A stretch of 64,000 bases of DNA. It comes from Chrysophaeum taylorii (lineage: Eukaryota > Sar > Pelagophyceae > Pelagomonadales > Pelagomonadaceae). The stretch lies in the NCBI GenBank assembly GCA_029834535.1, contig JAQMWT010000010.1, positions 1 through 64,000 on the forward strand. Reading direction: 5' to 3'. Position 1 is the stretch's first letter. Every line of letters begins with the position of its first letter. Below, in pieces: positions 40,935 to 51,266 of this stretch. Below the pieces are notes generated by a model. The model had not been told where the DNA came from. It saw only the letters and a list, made by a program, of their open reading frames with translations, and searched no databases. The position numbers and the translations under genes were made by a program.

Positions 40935-41537
40935 TTAAACGCGCGCTGTCCCCGGAGAAAGAAGCGAGGTAACGAGGCCCTCGAGGTGTGCGACGCGGGC
41001 CTGGAGCCGTTTTATCTGCTCGGTCTTCAGGTCATCCACCTCGTCGATTCGTTGTTTTTTGCTCGGCGGCGGCTCCTCGCTCACCGCGCGTGCCGCCACG
41101 CTCAAGGCCGTCAGGCCATTCAAATCCTGCTTGGGCGCGAGCGGAATTCTCTCCTCGCACAGGTGCTCCATGCGCTTTATTCCACACAAAAGCTCGGGCT
41201 CGTCGCGCACGAAAAATGGGTGACTAAACTCTGACCACCCGTTCGTCTCGCGGCGCCGCGTCTTCCGGAACCCGTAGCACGACAGCTGCCGCGCGAACGA
41301 CCGGAAACTCGAGTGCGCGAAGTTGTCCGGGATGACGCTCGTCCGCGCCGACTCGTCGTTGATCCAAAACGATTTCCCGTCGGCCGCCCACCGCCCGACC
41401 TCCGACGGACACGACTCCAACATCTTCGATAACTTCCCCACGAACGCGGCCACCTTCGTCCCCGTCGGCAACGGGGGTTCCTTGCGCTTTCGAGGCGGAG
41501 CCCGACCCATCTTTATCTTTTCCTCCAGAGAGCGCAC
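40935..41537 (-). CDS. Heat-shock-factor-type transcription factor
   Basis: A 200-residue ORF. Residues about 28-122 form an HSF DNA-binding domain: KVAAFVGKLSKMLE, WAADGKSFWIND, IPDNFAHSSFRSFARQLSCY (recognition helix) and GFRKTRR, then WSEFSHPFFVRDEPELL. A basic patch SKKQRID at about 155 could be a nuclear signal. A short coiled coil (LKTEQIKRLQARVAHLEGLV) near the C-terminus suits oligomerisation. Compact HSF families are greatly expanded in diatoms and other stramenopiles, which supports the lineage guess. Acts in the nucleus on heat-shock-element-like sites; targets unknown. Met10 is an alternative start. Confidence 0.9.
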   Translation of the reverse strand: MRSLEEKIKMGRAPPRKRKEPPLPTGTKVAAFVGKLSKMLESCPSEVGRWAADGKSFWINDESARTSVIPDNFAHSSFRSFARQLSCYGFRKTRRRETNGWSEFSHPFFVRDEPELLCGIKRMEHLCEERIPLAPKQDLNGLTALSVAARAVSEEPPPSKKQRIDEVDDLKTEQIKRLQARVAHLEGLVTSLLSPGTARV

Positions 41538-41784
41538 TCTGCAACCGCCGAGACCGTTGAACAGGGGTTTAAATTCAACCCGACAAATCTAACTAACTGT
41601 TCGTTGCCCCCTTATCGATCGATCGATCCAAAAAGTTAACGAAAAACAACCAACCCCCGTCGTCCAGAATCACGTGATCCGTTCGCTATCGTGCCCTCCC
41701 TATGAACCAATTGCAGATCACGTCTCCAAGCTCACTACTCGCATTCTTTTTCGTAAACTCATCTAACGCACCTATGGTCTTTAC
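41538..41784. other. Intergenic, upstream of HSF
   Basis: Contains GATCGATCGATCGATC at about 41613-41627 and no gene. It probably holds the HSF promoter; gypsy copy 2 starts at 41785. Confidence 0.5.
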
Positions 41785-42514
41785 TGTGGCGGCAACTCCT
41801 GACCGCCAAGGCTTACCCTTCCTTTCTCGAGGCTTGATACCCGTTCAACGGGACGCCTTTCCCTACCTTCCTAGTGACATCATACCTCCCTCTTGTGAGA
41901 GGCATTCTTGCAGTATTCATGTAGCATTCTTGCTAACAAACCCTGCGATCGCTAACCGTTGTTTGCGATGGAGGACGGCGCCTAACACGCTTGCTCCTTG
42001 CGGCGGCCCCGGCCGTCCCGGAGTGAGACGGTGCCTGCTCGCCTCCCGGGCTGGCCGGTTAGCACCCGGAAAGTCCGCGCTGGGATGGGGTTCGCTCGGT
42101 TGGGCAGAACGCGACGGACAGGTCGATTGTTCGTGGACCAACACGTCCGCGGCCTGCGACGCTCTTGCACGACCTCGCACAAGACCGCGCGCAGTGGCGG
42201 TCCACCATCAACAAGTCCGTCCTCGTCCCTCGCCCTGCCCCAACTGCGTGATTTTCCTCTGTGATTCCGTACCGGCTCCTGCCGGTCCGGCCTGGCTCCC
42301 ATGCTCGGGAGGTCTGTCGTTAGTTGTTTACTTGCTGCTCCATACCATCTCTCCATCTTGTTGAGAGGCTTGGTGAGCGTGAGCAAGGTGTGTGGCGAGC
42401 ATACCCGACCCCGAGTTCGTGTTTTCCTCGTTCAGTGAGGTCTAGGACGAGTCGGTGAGCACACCCTTTGTCTGTCACCCGGGGGTCGGGAGTGTTTTTT
42501 TCTGTGCCGCCATA
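41785..42514 (+). repeat. 5' LTR of gypsy copy 2, containing a SINE-like insertion
   Basis: Aligns with 50633-50956 on both sides of an insertion at about 41939-42341. Begins TGTGGCGGC like the other gypsy LTRs and ends GCCGCCATA. Two bases inside, TGGTGGAGTACACGAG (from 42517) is a good primer-binding-site candidate, because copy 3 has TGGTGGAGGAATAC in the same place; the tRNA is not identified. Confidence 0.82.
41939..42341 (+). mobile_element. SINE-like element in the gypsy copy 2 LTR
   Basis: About 403 bp absent from the 3' LTR. Its head (GATGGAGGACGGCGCC) is shared with the element at 32863. Its middle and end are LINE 3' sequence, with frame remnants of the RT C-terminus, ending GGTCTGTCGTTAGTTG. 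It shares the LINE-like tail of the 32863 copy. Confidence 0.75.
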
Positions 42515-42945
42515 CGTGGTGGAGTACACGAGATCGTGCGACTACATCGGTCGCCGACGAGCGAGTGCTGCCGTACGTATTGTATTACGTGGTCCGGATT
42601 TGTACGTGCGCCCTGATCAAGCACGCGGAGTTCCAGTGGACCGGTTTGCGTTGAGAATATACGCGAACGTTGTTTGTGTTCGTGCGATCCGAGTGACGAC
42701 GAACACGCGTGCGAGTTGGAAATCGCAGCGCATTCTCCCGGGAATTGATTTTGGTTAGCTGAACGGTGGAAGCTGTTTAGCGAGTGGGATCGCTACCCAC
42801 GGGCATTTTTGAATTGCCAGCGGATTGGAATTCCGCGAGTGCTGATTTTACAGCGACAGATAGCGCTGTTGGAATCAACGTGCATTACTTCGAGTGATCG
42901 GATCCGGACGTGTTTCGAGATTCTTGATCGATGTTTTGATACAGT

Positions 42946-45376
42946 ATGGATATAAACGCAGACGTGCATGAGGAAGAATCTCCTCCAGTTCTTCCCGCCG
43001 CCCCTGAGATAGGCCGCGAGGAAGGTGAATTAAGAGAGGCCGAGGCAGTCGACGTTGCTGACGTGCCCCCTGGCGTGCCTCCTGACGTGCCTCCGGATAC
43101 TGCCATTTTTTCGCCGTTGAGTCCAACGACCCCGCACAGTGGCGAGCGTGTTACTATTGAGCGCGGATCTGCAGCCCGAAGTCGACTTCGTGAAGACCAC
43201 GAGCGGAGACGTCGCGAAAATGAACGATTAGCTGAGCGTTTTGCTCGTGAAAGGGCTGAAGCGAAAGAGGAAGCGGCTCGACGAGAAGTTGATATGCTCA
43301 GTGATGCCTTACAGCAAGAGATTGAGACCTCGAAGACCCTACGTGAAGAGGTTGAACGATTTCGTCGTGAACGAGATGAATTGTTAGCCGAACGTACGCG
43401 TCGGGAGAGTAGCCGCGAACGACCCGTGAGTCGACCCGAACCGGAAACGCCCGTGAGGCCGCCTGAACCGGAAAGGAACACTGAAACGGAGAATGAACCT
43501 CCGCCCCGAGTCGATACGGAGACTGAGGGTAGGGCGGAAGTTGAGAATGAAGGTACGAAAATTTTACGGGGATTATCGCGGGGAATATCGCAGACGGTTG
43601 CGGACGCCTTCGAAAAGGGCAACTTGAGCCGATCCCGTCGACCCACTTCCAGTTTGAAGCCTGACAACTTCAAACTCGTCATCGACGGCCGAGATCAACG
43701 GCAATTCAATTTGGATTCGGCAGCGATGATGCATACTTTAGCAGATGACCATTACTCGGTCGAGAAATTACGTTACCTACTACCCGTGCATCTACGGGAC
43801 ACCGTTGCACCAATTTTTGAGGAACACTTGCAGAAATACGAGGAGCTCTGCGATGAGCTACCGCACGGTCCGTCGTTTTACTTGAAATTGGATACTGACG
43901 ATGAAGAGCATGGAGCCTCGGTTCGTCGCATCCGTCGTCTTAATAAGACGTATTGTGATAATTCTGGATTATTTTAGATCGACTTGCCGACCTCCGAGCA
44001 CGCAGCAGGAGCTGCTCGACAAGCTGCGGAAGGTCACCCAGGCTTCAGTTCCGAAGAAGTCTGGGGAGCGGCACGTCCAGACGTATTGTACCAAATTCCA
44101 ATCGGAAGCCTTGGAGTTTTGTTCCGTGTCCAGCCGCACGATGGATGATGTCGATATCCTCGACCAGCTTATCAGTGGATTGACATCCAAGGAGTTGAGG
44201 ACCCGTGTGCGGACTATGAGGAGCGGACATCCTGATAGTTACTTGACTTTTAAGTCGATGGTGGCGCTTATTACGCGGCTCGAGAACGACTTGCGAAAGT
44301 TGATGGAGGAGGAGAAGGACCAAGGCCCTCCTAATCCGAAATCGAATAAACCGCCGCGAGGGCGGGGAGGTCGAGCTATGGCCTCCGATCAACAAGCCAA
44401 GCAAGATGCGGATAAACCGTCTGGGAATACGGATCCGCTGATCTTACGAGATCCTTTTTTGTGGGGCAAGAGAACGTGCAAGCACTGCGGGTTCTTCTGG
44501 ACCACCCATGATGAAGATGAACACGGAAATCGCGTGGTTTGCAACCGCGATCCGGATCGTTACTACTGTGCGATGTGGAAGCGTATTCGTAAGCAGAAGA
44601 AGCAACCCATATCGCGTTCCGATTGGGCGAAGCGTGATGATGCACCTCATGCGAACGCCACGCGCGGATCGGAGCCTTCTAATGAAATTCAAACGGCCCT
44701 CATCGATATTGGAACCACAATGGCGACCATGGTGAGCGAGGTCAGAGGCATCAAGGATACTACGTCGTTTTCTACACGACAGCGAGACGGACGATCACCT
44801 TCTAGACGATCGTCGCGCCGACATCGAAGCCAGAGCCCTGATCGAAAGGCCAATACTCCTCAAACCAGCCCGAGTCCCCGCCGTCACCGGAGCTCTAGTC
44901 GCAATTCGCGCCGGCGCCGACGTCATCGACATTACGATGACGAATATGACGGAGGTCGATATCAGGATAGTTCGGGACATTCGAGCGCAACTTTCGCGTT
45001 CCAGTCTCTATGCGACGCGCCGCCATCGTCGGGAGTTGTCTTTTACCCGACGGCGCGACCCGCCCGAGTCTCCGATGATGTTGCCGATGCCGCTGTGACG
45101 AGCAGCCATCGCTTGCAACAGGAGCATAATACCACCAACGCTCGGATCGTTCGGTGGCCATCTACATCGTATGTGGAAGCAATATCAGATGCCACTTTGG
45201 ATTCTCAGCACTACTGGGGAGACTCAGACTCGGAGACCGACGAGCCGCAGGTTCCAGTGTCCCCCCATTCGTCAATGTGCATGTCTTGCAGGGCAGTTCA
45301 CGATGATGACGTTAGACCTTTTGAGTTGACGTCGGGAACGACGTCTTCTTTTCCTACCCCCCCGAGACCGTTTTAG
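42946..45376 (+). pseudogene. Gag of gypsy copy 2 (frameshifted once)
   Basis: Frame 1 (42946-43977): a Pro/Glu-rich start, a coiled coil (residues about 65-160), then the gag core VIDGRDQRQFNLDSAAMMHT and LRYLLPVHLRDTVAPIFEEH. A frameshift near 43960, not present in copy 3, moves to frame 2 (43901-45376). That continues the core (SGERHVQTYCTKFQSEALEF) and adds a Cys/His cluster (CKHCGFF, then H and C) that could bind zinc. It ends in an Arg/Ser-rich tail (RRSSRRHRSQSP), presumably nucleic-acid binding. Role: forms the virus-like particle. The 431 bp between LTR and gag is an untranslated leader. Confidence 0.82.
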
Positions 45377-45538
45377 CCGATGTTTTCGCCGATACAGTTT
45401 TGGTCGCTGCAGAGCAGACCACAGCGGCGCCGATGGAGGAGGAGTTTTGACGGGAATGTCCGATTTGATGGACGAGAAACGACGATTGCTAGAAGAGATA
45501 AAGGAGGAATATGTGCCTCCGATTGAGAGTGTCAGAAT

Positions 45539-46552
45539 TTGTTGTCAGCGAAACTGGGGAATGAGGAAGCAGCCGAAGCGGCGAGCGCCAATATAGATTC
45601 AGCGGCGAGATGTGGAACGCCAGATGTGGCAGCGGTGACGATGCAGATGCCAGGCGATGCGAAACCGGAGATACGATGTCATCACACTGCACTTTCGCCG
45701 AGCGATGGGGAAAAGATCGAGCAAGGCCTCATCACCATCGGCTGCCTAGACCCTGGTACGCTTACATTTATAGTTGGTCATATTTATGGACGACGAGACG
45801 GGCCGAAGTTCGCAACGACTTTAGGCGTGGATGGAATGGCTGATGTCTCCTATATTTGTCGTGGGATGGTCGAAAAACTGGCAAAGGATAGCATCATCCT
45901 TGACCGGGGCGATCTTCCAGTCGAGCGCACCCTGTACGGGTCAGGATTGAACAAGACGACTATCCACAAATGGGTCGCATTGCGGATTGCGCTTGCGGAC
46001 GACGTGGCCGTTCCAGTTGTTGCTATTGTGGCCGATACTAATCATCTATTTTTGCTGGGAGCGCGCGATATTCGGGTGTTGGGAGCCATAGTGGACTACC
46101 CGCGAAATCGCATTGCGTTTCTCCGCACACAAGTCGCTTATGGGCGCAAGAAGTTAAAGGTGCAGGATCGACGAGTCGATTCTCCGATTTTGACGTTCAG
46201 AACAACTTATGACGAGCGCAATCCCGTGGTAGTTCAGGTTTATGGGCAACAGCACCATGCGATGCAAAAGAGCCTGAGCACAGTTGAGAACCGAGTCTAC
46301 GCTCGCTTGTGCAAGATTGAAGACCTCCAGCGTCCACCGCCGAAACGAGCGGGAGCTTCGACGACTTGGGGAGTCCCTCCAGTTACGCCTTCTCAAAGTT
46401 CGAACAGCGATGCCTATGAAGTGATAGCCTATGCTGCGCGCACGATGAAGGTCGAGCCTGGGCGCACCTACTGCGTGCCAGTCGCTCTTTCAGAGCCCAT
46501 GGAAACCAAGTTTTCGTTGCTACGTCCTCTGGGTACGAGCAACTCGGGGTAG
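45539..46552 (+). pseudogene. Protease region of gypsy copy 2
   Basis: A 337-codon frame. The protease active site reads GCLDPGTLTFIVG; the expected DTG (present in copy 1) is DPG, so it should be inactive. The second half (HLFLLGARDIRVLGAIVDY) has the LLG strand. The frame runs to EPGRTYCVPVALSEPME and shifts near 46512 by one base relative to copy 1, ending at 46552. The next frame opens at 46561. Confidence 0.8.
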
Positions 46553-46560
46553 TCGATGGA

Positions 46561-48477
46561 ATGTGTTCTTCTCCTGAGGATCATGATAAGTTCGCAGCTC
46601 GAGTGGCGATATCCTCTACCCAGGATGTGCCGACCGTGATTACTCAAGGTGAAGTCCTTGCTTTGGGCGATATTGTTCGTTTTGATGACGAGCTGAATGC
46701 TGAGACGGTCGACGATTTAACGAAGGATGGTGAAGCCGAATCTAACAAGGCTAACCTATCATTCACTGTTTCGGTCGCAAGCCATCTTACTCAAGGCGAT
46801 GCGGCTCCCGAACCGATGCTTTTGAGCTCGGTGCAGAAGGCGTCTCCTTCTGCCGATAAGAAGAAGAATTCTCGTCAAGAATCGCTCGGTAACGACGATT
46901 TCGACCGACGAACTGACGAGGAGGAAAAGAAATGCCGAGAAGTTACAGAAGGCGAGATTCGCCGAAGGTTTGAAAAGGTCCACTGGGTGCCGATCACGTA
47001 TCGCAAGGTTGTGATGCTCTTTAGCGGCGCCGGAGGAAGTACTTTAGGACTGCAACGAGCGAACGAGTTGTGCGGGACGTCGTTTCGAGTCGTCCTTGCT
47101 CTTGACTCTTCAACAGCTGCCAACAAGGTTCATCAGAAGAATTTTCCGAAGATACCTGTGGTTCAGCACACGCTCTGCGGACGATATGACTCGACCCTCC
47201 GATTGATCAAGGCTTATTTGCCTGAAGCGGAATGGTCATCGTCGATGTGTATAGCGTCTCCACCCTGCGTTCATTCCGCACTCTGCAACTTGACTTCCAG
47301 AGATGTTGGCAGAGGTGTTACGGCCACTAACTGGACGATGAAGCTGTGCAAAATGGCGGGCTTCATGATGTGGCTGATTGAACAGGAGGCGTCCATTATT
47401 TCTTATATAGCGCGCTTACACCCTTACGTGTACGTCGTCAATTTTCATGATATCACGCCCACTCTGATGAGCTCTCGCGTGCGATTGTTGGTTTCCAGTC
47501 ACCCACTGCACTTGCAAGAGGCTCCGAAGACATGTGTGAACATGCAACAAAAATTTGCTGCAGCTTTAGGTTATGCTCATGAACGCCACCTGCTCCAGCT
47601 GAATAATCTTGGCTCGTCCCGAGAAGCAACAGATACGGCTTACACCGTTGCGCGAGTTCCTCTTCGTTTGGGACCGCATCGCTCGGACACTCAGCCTTTG
47701 ACTCTCGAGATGACGGCCGAGTTGCTCACGATGCCGGTGGACCATGATTGGGCTAGCTTGTCTAAGACAGATTCGTTCAAACATTTAGCGTCTGTCGTCC
47801 CTCCAGACACTCTTGCGATTTTAGCAGTCGATCTGCACAACTCCGTGACCAGAGGTTTCCGCCAAAGTGGCGAAGTCCTGCCGACCGCGTTGAGCCCGAC
47901 AGATCGATCCTTTGAGCAGTATTTGCGAATCTCCGACACCACCTTTCGTCACGTACAGATTCCGCTGTTAAATACGCGTACTCGTGTCGTTAAGTGGGTG
48001 TCAAAAGATGATCTCCAGGATCCCACTAAATGGGAACCGCCAGAAGTCCCTATGCTTCCGCTTCCAACAGATGCGCCGGGGACGGCTCATGCTTTTTCTG
48101 CTGCCCCCCCCCGACAATCAAAAGTGGACGTTCCGCCGGATCCTGAACCTGAACAGGAGCCGAAAGTAAGGAGCGAGCCGAATGTGCGCGTCAAAGGTGA
48201 AAAGATCAATAAGAGCCACCCTGAGGTGAGGTTCAAATACGAAGAAAAGTTCGATGTGCCATGGAAGGATGCGCCGCGCGATGCGGACGGTGTACCGTTA
48301 CCGCAGACTCCCGAGCACGTCAAGGACAACGATGCGATGAAAGTCGTAATTCCGACGAAGGAAGAAGTAGAAATTGTTCGAGATCTGGGAATTCCCGACA
48401 ACCCGCGTCTGGATGATGATGAGAAGATGATGTTGAGCCACTGCAATACGCGTGGGCTTTCTTTGATCCGATTATGA
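46561..48477 (+). CDS. C5-cytosine DNA methyltransferase within gypsy pol (intact ORF), plus linker and RT N-terminus
   Basis: A 638-codon uninterrupted frame. Residues 1-90 are the gypsy post-protease segment (VITQGEVLALG). Residues about 148-427 form a DCM-type methyltransferase: motif I LFSGAGGSTLGLQRA (153-167), motif IV ASPPCVHSAL with catalytic Cys236, motif VI position IEQEAS (273-278, the usual ENV is EQE), motif VIII SSRVRLLVSS (304-313), motif IX QPLTLEMTAELL (378-389) and motif X KHLASVVPP (407-415). The target-recognition interval between VIII and IX is short. A linker and the RT N-terminus (VPWKDAPRDADGVPLPQTP) follow until a frameshift near 48450. Expected to methylate cytosine using SAM. 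Copy 1 has the same domain in the same position, so it is part of the element and not a host gene. Confidence 0.88.
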   Translation: MCSSPEDHDKFAARVAISSTQDVPTVITQGEVLALGDIVRFDDELNAETVDDLTKDGEAESNKANLSFTVSVASHLTQGDAAPEPMLLSSVQKASPSADKKKNSRQESLGNDDFDRRTDEEEKKCREVTEGEIRRRFEKVHWVPITYRKVVMLFSGAGGSTLGLQRANELCGTSFRVVLALDSSTAANKVHQKNFPKIPVVQHTLCGRYDSTLRLIKAYLPEAEWSSSMCIASPPCVHSALCNLTSRDVGRGVTATNWTMKLCKMAGFMMWLIEQEASIISYIARLHPYVYVVNFHDITPTLMSSRVRLLVSSHPLHLQEAPKTCVNMQQKFAAALGYAHERHLLQLNNLGSSREATDTAYTVARVPLRLGPHRSDTQPLTLEMTAELLTMPVDHDWASLSKTDSFKHLASVVPPDTLAILAVDLHNSVTRGFRQSGEVLPTALSPTDRSFEQYLRISDTTFRHVQIPLLNTRTRVVKWVSKDDLQDPTKWEPPEVPMLPLPTDAPGTAHAFSAAPPRQSKVDVPPDPEPEQEPKVRSEPNVRVKGEKINKSHPEVRFKYEEKFDVPWKDAPRDADGVPLPQTPEHVKDNDAMKVVIPTKEEVEIVRDLGIPDNPRLDDDEKMMLSHCNTRGLSLIRL

Positions 48478-49706
48478 GACCCGTGGACTCGCCACCGGTT
48501 TCTCTACGATTTAAAGACGCAAACCCACGACCGATCAAGATGACGCCTTATAGGTTGACGCCAGCAAAGCTCGAGTGTCTCAGAAAGCAGATCACTGAGT
48601 GGTGTCGCGATGGAGTCATCCGACCGGCGAACTCTCCGTGGGGATTCCCTGTACTGATGCTGCCTAAGAAGGGAGCAGAGGCCGGGACGTCGAATGCTTT
48701 TCGTGCTGCAGTTGACTTGCGTCAGCTCAATGATCAGCTGGTCAATGACAGTTGGCCGAATATTCGTCAAGATGATGCTTTGGTTTTCTTGCCATGCGCC
48801 GTTGGCGGACGTGCATTGATATTCGATGGGGTTATCATAACCTACGTTTGGACGCCGCTGCTCAGGGCGCCGTTACGATGGTTAGTCCACTTGGAGCCCA
48901 TAGTTTCTTGCGCTTCCCTCTAGGGGTAAAAACAGCAGGAGCGCTCTGTTGTAAGCAGATGGCTAGCGATTTGTCCACATGGATGTATAAGGACTTGGTC
49001 GCGTTTGTCGACGATATTATGATGGGATCGGATGAACTCCATCGACATTTACAAGTTTCGATTGAAGTGTTGTGCCATTTAGCACAGCGGGGATATAGTG
49101 GACGAACTTCGAAGTTCCACCTCCTCAAGGATGAAATCGAGTTTTTGGGACATATTTCGACTCCGGAAGGCTTGAAGCCGAATCCCAAGACGTTAGAAGC
49201 GCTGCAGCAGATGCCGATTCCTGGTACGTTGCCTAATACGTCCCCGAAGACCCAGATTCGATCTTTCATTGGCATGAGCAACTATTGCCGCCGATATGTG
49301 AAGAATTATTCGAAGATTGTGGAGCCGCTTAGGCGATTGTGTCTTGAAGGCGTTAAGTTTGAGTGGACGCCTGAGTGCCAAAAGGCATGGGACACGATCA
49401 TCGAAGCTTCGGTGGACTCTCGCGGAGTTTATCATCCTGATTACGATCTTCCTTTTCAGATCCGCTCGGATGCTTCCAAGGATGGTCTGGGCGCGTATCT
49501 TTTTCAGCTCGTGGAAGTCAAGGACGAAACCGGCAAGGTGACACGAGAGGAACGAGTAATTGAGTATTGGAGCCGAGCTGTGCCGAAAGAGATGCGGAAC
49601 TATGAGCTTCGCCGGCTAGAGCTACTGGCAGTTATTCTTTCTCTTGAGCATTTCCGCTCTTATATCGAAGGTCACAAGACGATCCTTGAAACAGATTATC
49701 GCAACT
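48474..49706 (+). pseudogene. Reverse transcriptase and partial RNase H, gypsy copy 2
   Basis: Frame 48474-48923 carries DGVIRPANSPWGFPVLMLPKK and the AFRAAVDLRQ block. A frame change near 48785 leads into 48794-49861, which contains LGAHSFLRFPLGVKTAGA, the catalytic AFVDDIMM, and the RNase H start IRSDASKDGLGAYLFQ with its first Asp intact. RNase H continues to ILETDYRNF and stops abruptly at the deletion junction near 49707. Confidence 0.87.
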
Positions 49707-50602
49707 TCAGATCTCAACTTTCATGCTTCGTCTTAACCGGCAGCCTTTATTGCCAACCAATTACACGATCATGGATCTTGATGTCCGCCGCCTGCCGAAA
49801 ACTCGCTCCGATGTTGTGGCACAGACTCGCGAGAGGCAGATGTTATATACCGCTACGGTGAACGAAGCTCGCGAGGAGGCTCATCGTACACAACGTCTCG
49901 CCTACAATGCGGACCATATCGATGTGGAGCATGAAGAAGGTTCTCATGTTCTACTCTACCTCCCTTTTCTTCAGAACAAGCTTCGACCGGAATGGCGCGG
50001 TCCATTCGTTATTTTGGAACGCTTGTCCCCGATCACTTACAGGATTGAGTCTATTGATTCTCCTCTTGAACGCCGTTGTGTTTATGTTAGCCACATCACA
50101 CCTGTGATGGTTTCTCCAGTGGTCGATCGAGCTGTGCCCAAGCCCAAGGAGACCTTTCGGGATGATTACAAGCATGGTAAGTTCGTTATCTTTCGGATTC
50201 CGGATAACAAACGGTCCGATTGGCGAAAAAAAGATTTACGTCGCTGAAGTTTATGAACCCTATGATTTTGTGAATGATCGAGTCGCTCTGCATTTCTATG
50301 CCGATCTTGGTCCCCATGACAAGGTTTCTTATTACAAGCCTACCTCACATCTCTCTACTCGCAAGCTTAAGCCGGAATACAAGGACGTGGTCGGTCGCAG
50401 TTTCACCGACAAGACCAAGGTCAACGACGGTACCACTCTTTGTGTCACCGACTTCGCCCCGCATGAGATCGATGTGTTGATTCCTAAGTTCACTTTGCGT
50501 GGTGGACGCGTTCCTGAACCTGTCGTTGAACGTGTCTACAAGAAGATTCGTTCTCGAGACGCTCATTCAGCCAAGGCTCGTGCTTCTCGCCGGACTCGCT
50601 GA
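49707..50602 (+). pseudogene. Integrase C-terminus fused by deletion, gypsy copy 2
   Basis: Immediately after ILETDYRNF the DNA resumes at a point equivalent to 7685 in copy 1 (MLRLNRQPLLPTNYTIMDLD). The integrase zinc finger and DDE core are gone. The C-terminal module PFLQNKLRPEWRGPFVI and the shared end LRGGRVPEPVVERVYKK follow, with a frameshift near 50228. This copy cannot integrate on its own. Confidence 0.85.
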
Positions 50603-50619
50603 GGGCAGCTCGTGTTCTC

Positions 50620-50956
50620 ACCAGGGGAGTCCTGTGGCGGCAACTCCTGACCGCTAAGGCTTACCCTTCCTTTCTCGAGGCTTGATACCCGTTCAACGGG
50701 ACGCCTTTCCCTACCTTCCTAGTGACATCATACCTCTCTGTTGTGAGAAGCATTCTTGCAGTAGTCTTGTAGCATTCTTGCTAACATATACCATCTCTCC
50801 ATCTTGTTGAGAGGCTTGGTGAGCGTGAGCAAGGTGTGTGGCGAGCATACCCGACCCCGAGTCCGTGTTTTCCTCGTTCAGTGAAGTCTAGAACGAGTCG
50901 ATGAGTATCCCCTTTGTCACCCGGGGGTCGGGAGTGGTTTTTTCTGTGCCGCCATA
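50620..50956 (+). repeat. 3' LTR and polypurine tract of gypsy copy 2
   Basis: CCAGGGGAGTCC precedes TGTGGCGGC at 50633. The LTR is about 324 bp and ends GCCGCCATA. It contains TGACATCAT near 50725, a half-site of the palindrome in the other gypsy LTRs. Confidence 0.83.
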
Positions 50957-51266
50957 GTTGCTCCACTTCTTCCTCACCGTAGAGACAGAAAATTCTATCT
51001 AGGGTTTTCCCCACTACCCCAGCTTCATCATCACATCACACCAAAAAACAGAAACCAAAATAACGTGTCTCATCGCCGCCTTGTCCTCGAGTCGTTAGAG
51101 ACAGGACGTTATTAGGCGCAGCACTACCACTGCCATTTCTCTACAAGGAGACAGAGTGATTTTCACTGTCCTATACCTCTACTTATTGCCAGACTCACAC
51201 GGTGAGGCGGGATGCTTCTTTACTTCTTTTTCCACTGATTCCTCTGGACATCCTTTCGATGGATGT
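50957..51266. other. Short spacer between gypsy copies 2 and 3
   Basis: Nothing recognisable except GATGT at 51262-51266, the left target duplication of copy 3. Confidence 0.6.

Larger units (their letters stand above)
41785..50956 (+). mobile_element. Ty3/gypsy-type LTR retrotransposon, copy 2, with methyltransferase; internal deletion in RNase H-integrase
   Basis: Two LTRs (41785-42514 with an insertion, and 50633-50956) flank gag, protease, methyltransferase, RT, a truncated RNase H and the integrase C-terminus. The integrase core is missing. Compared with copies 1 and 3 a segment of roughly 2 kb is lost at about 49707. Its LTR shares only short blocks with those of copies 1 and 3, so it is a separate subfamily. 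Frameshifts occur near 43960, between 45376 and 45539, near 46512, 48450, 48785 and 50228. I found no matching target duplication at its ends. Confidence 0.9.

Noticed and set aside
46561-48477. Methyltransferase as a host gene invaded by retroelements
   Set aside because: Copies 1 and 2 carry it at the same polyprotein position between protease and RT, in frame with the linker, so it belongs to the element.
41785-50956. 5-bp target duplication for gypsy copy 2
   Set aside because: Flanks TTTAC and GTTGC do not match; the ends may have recombined or decayed.
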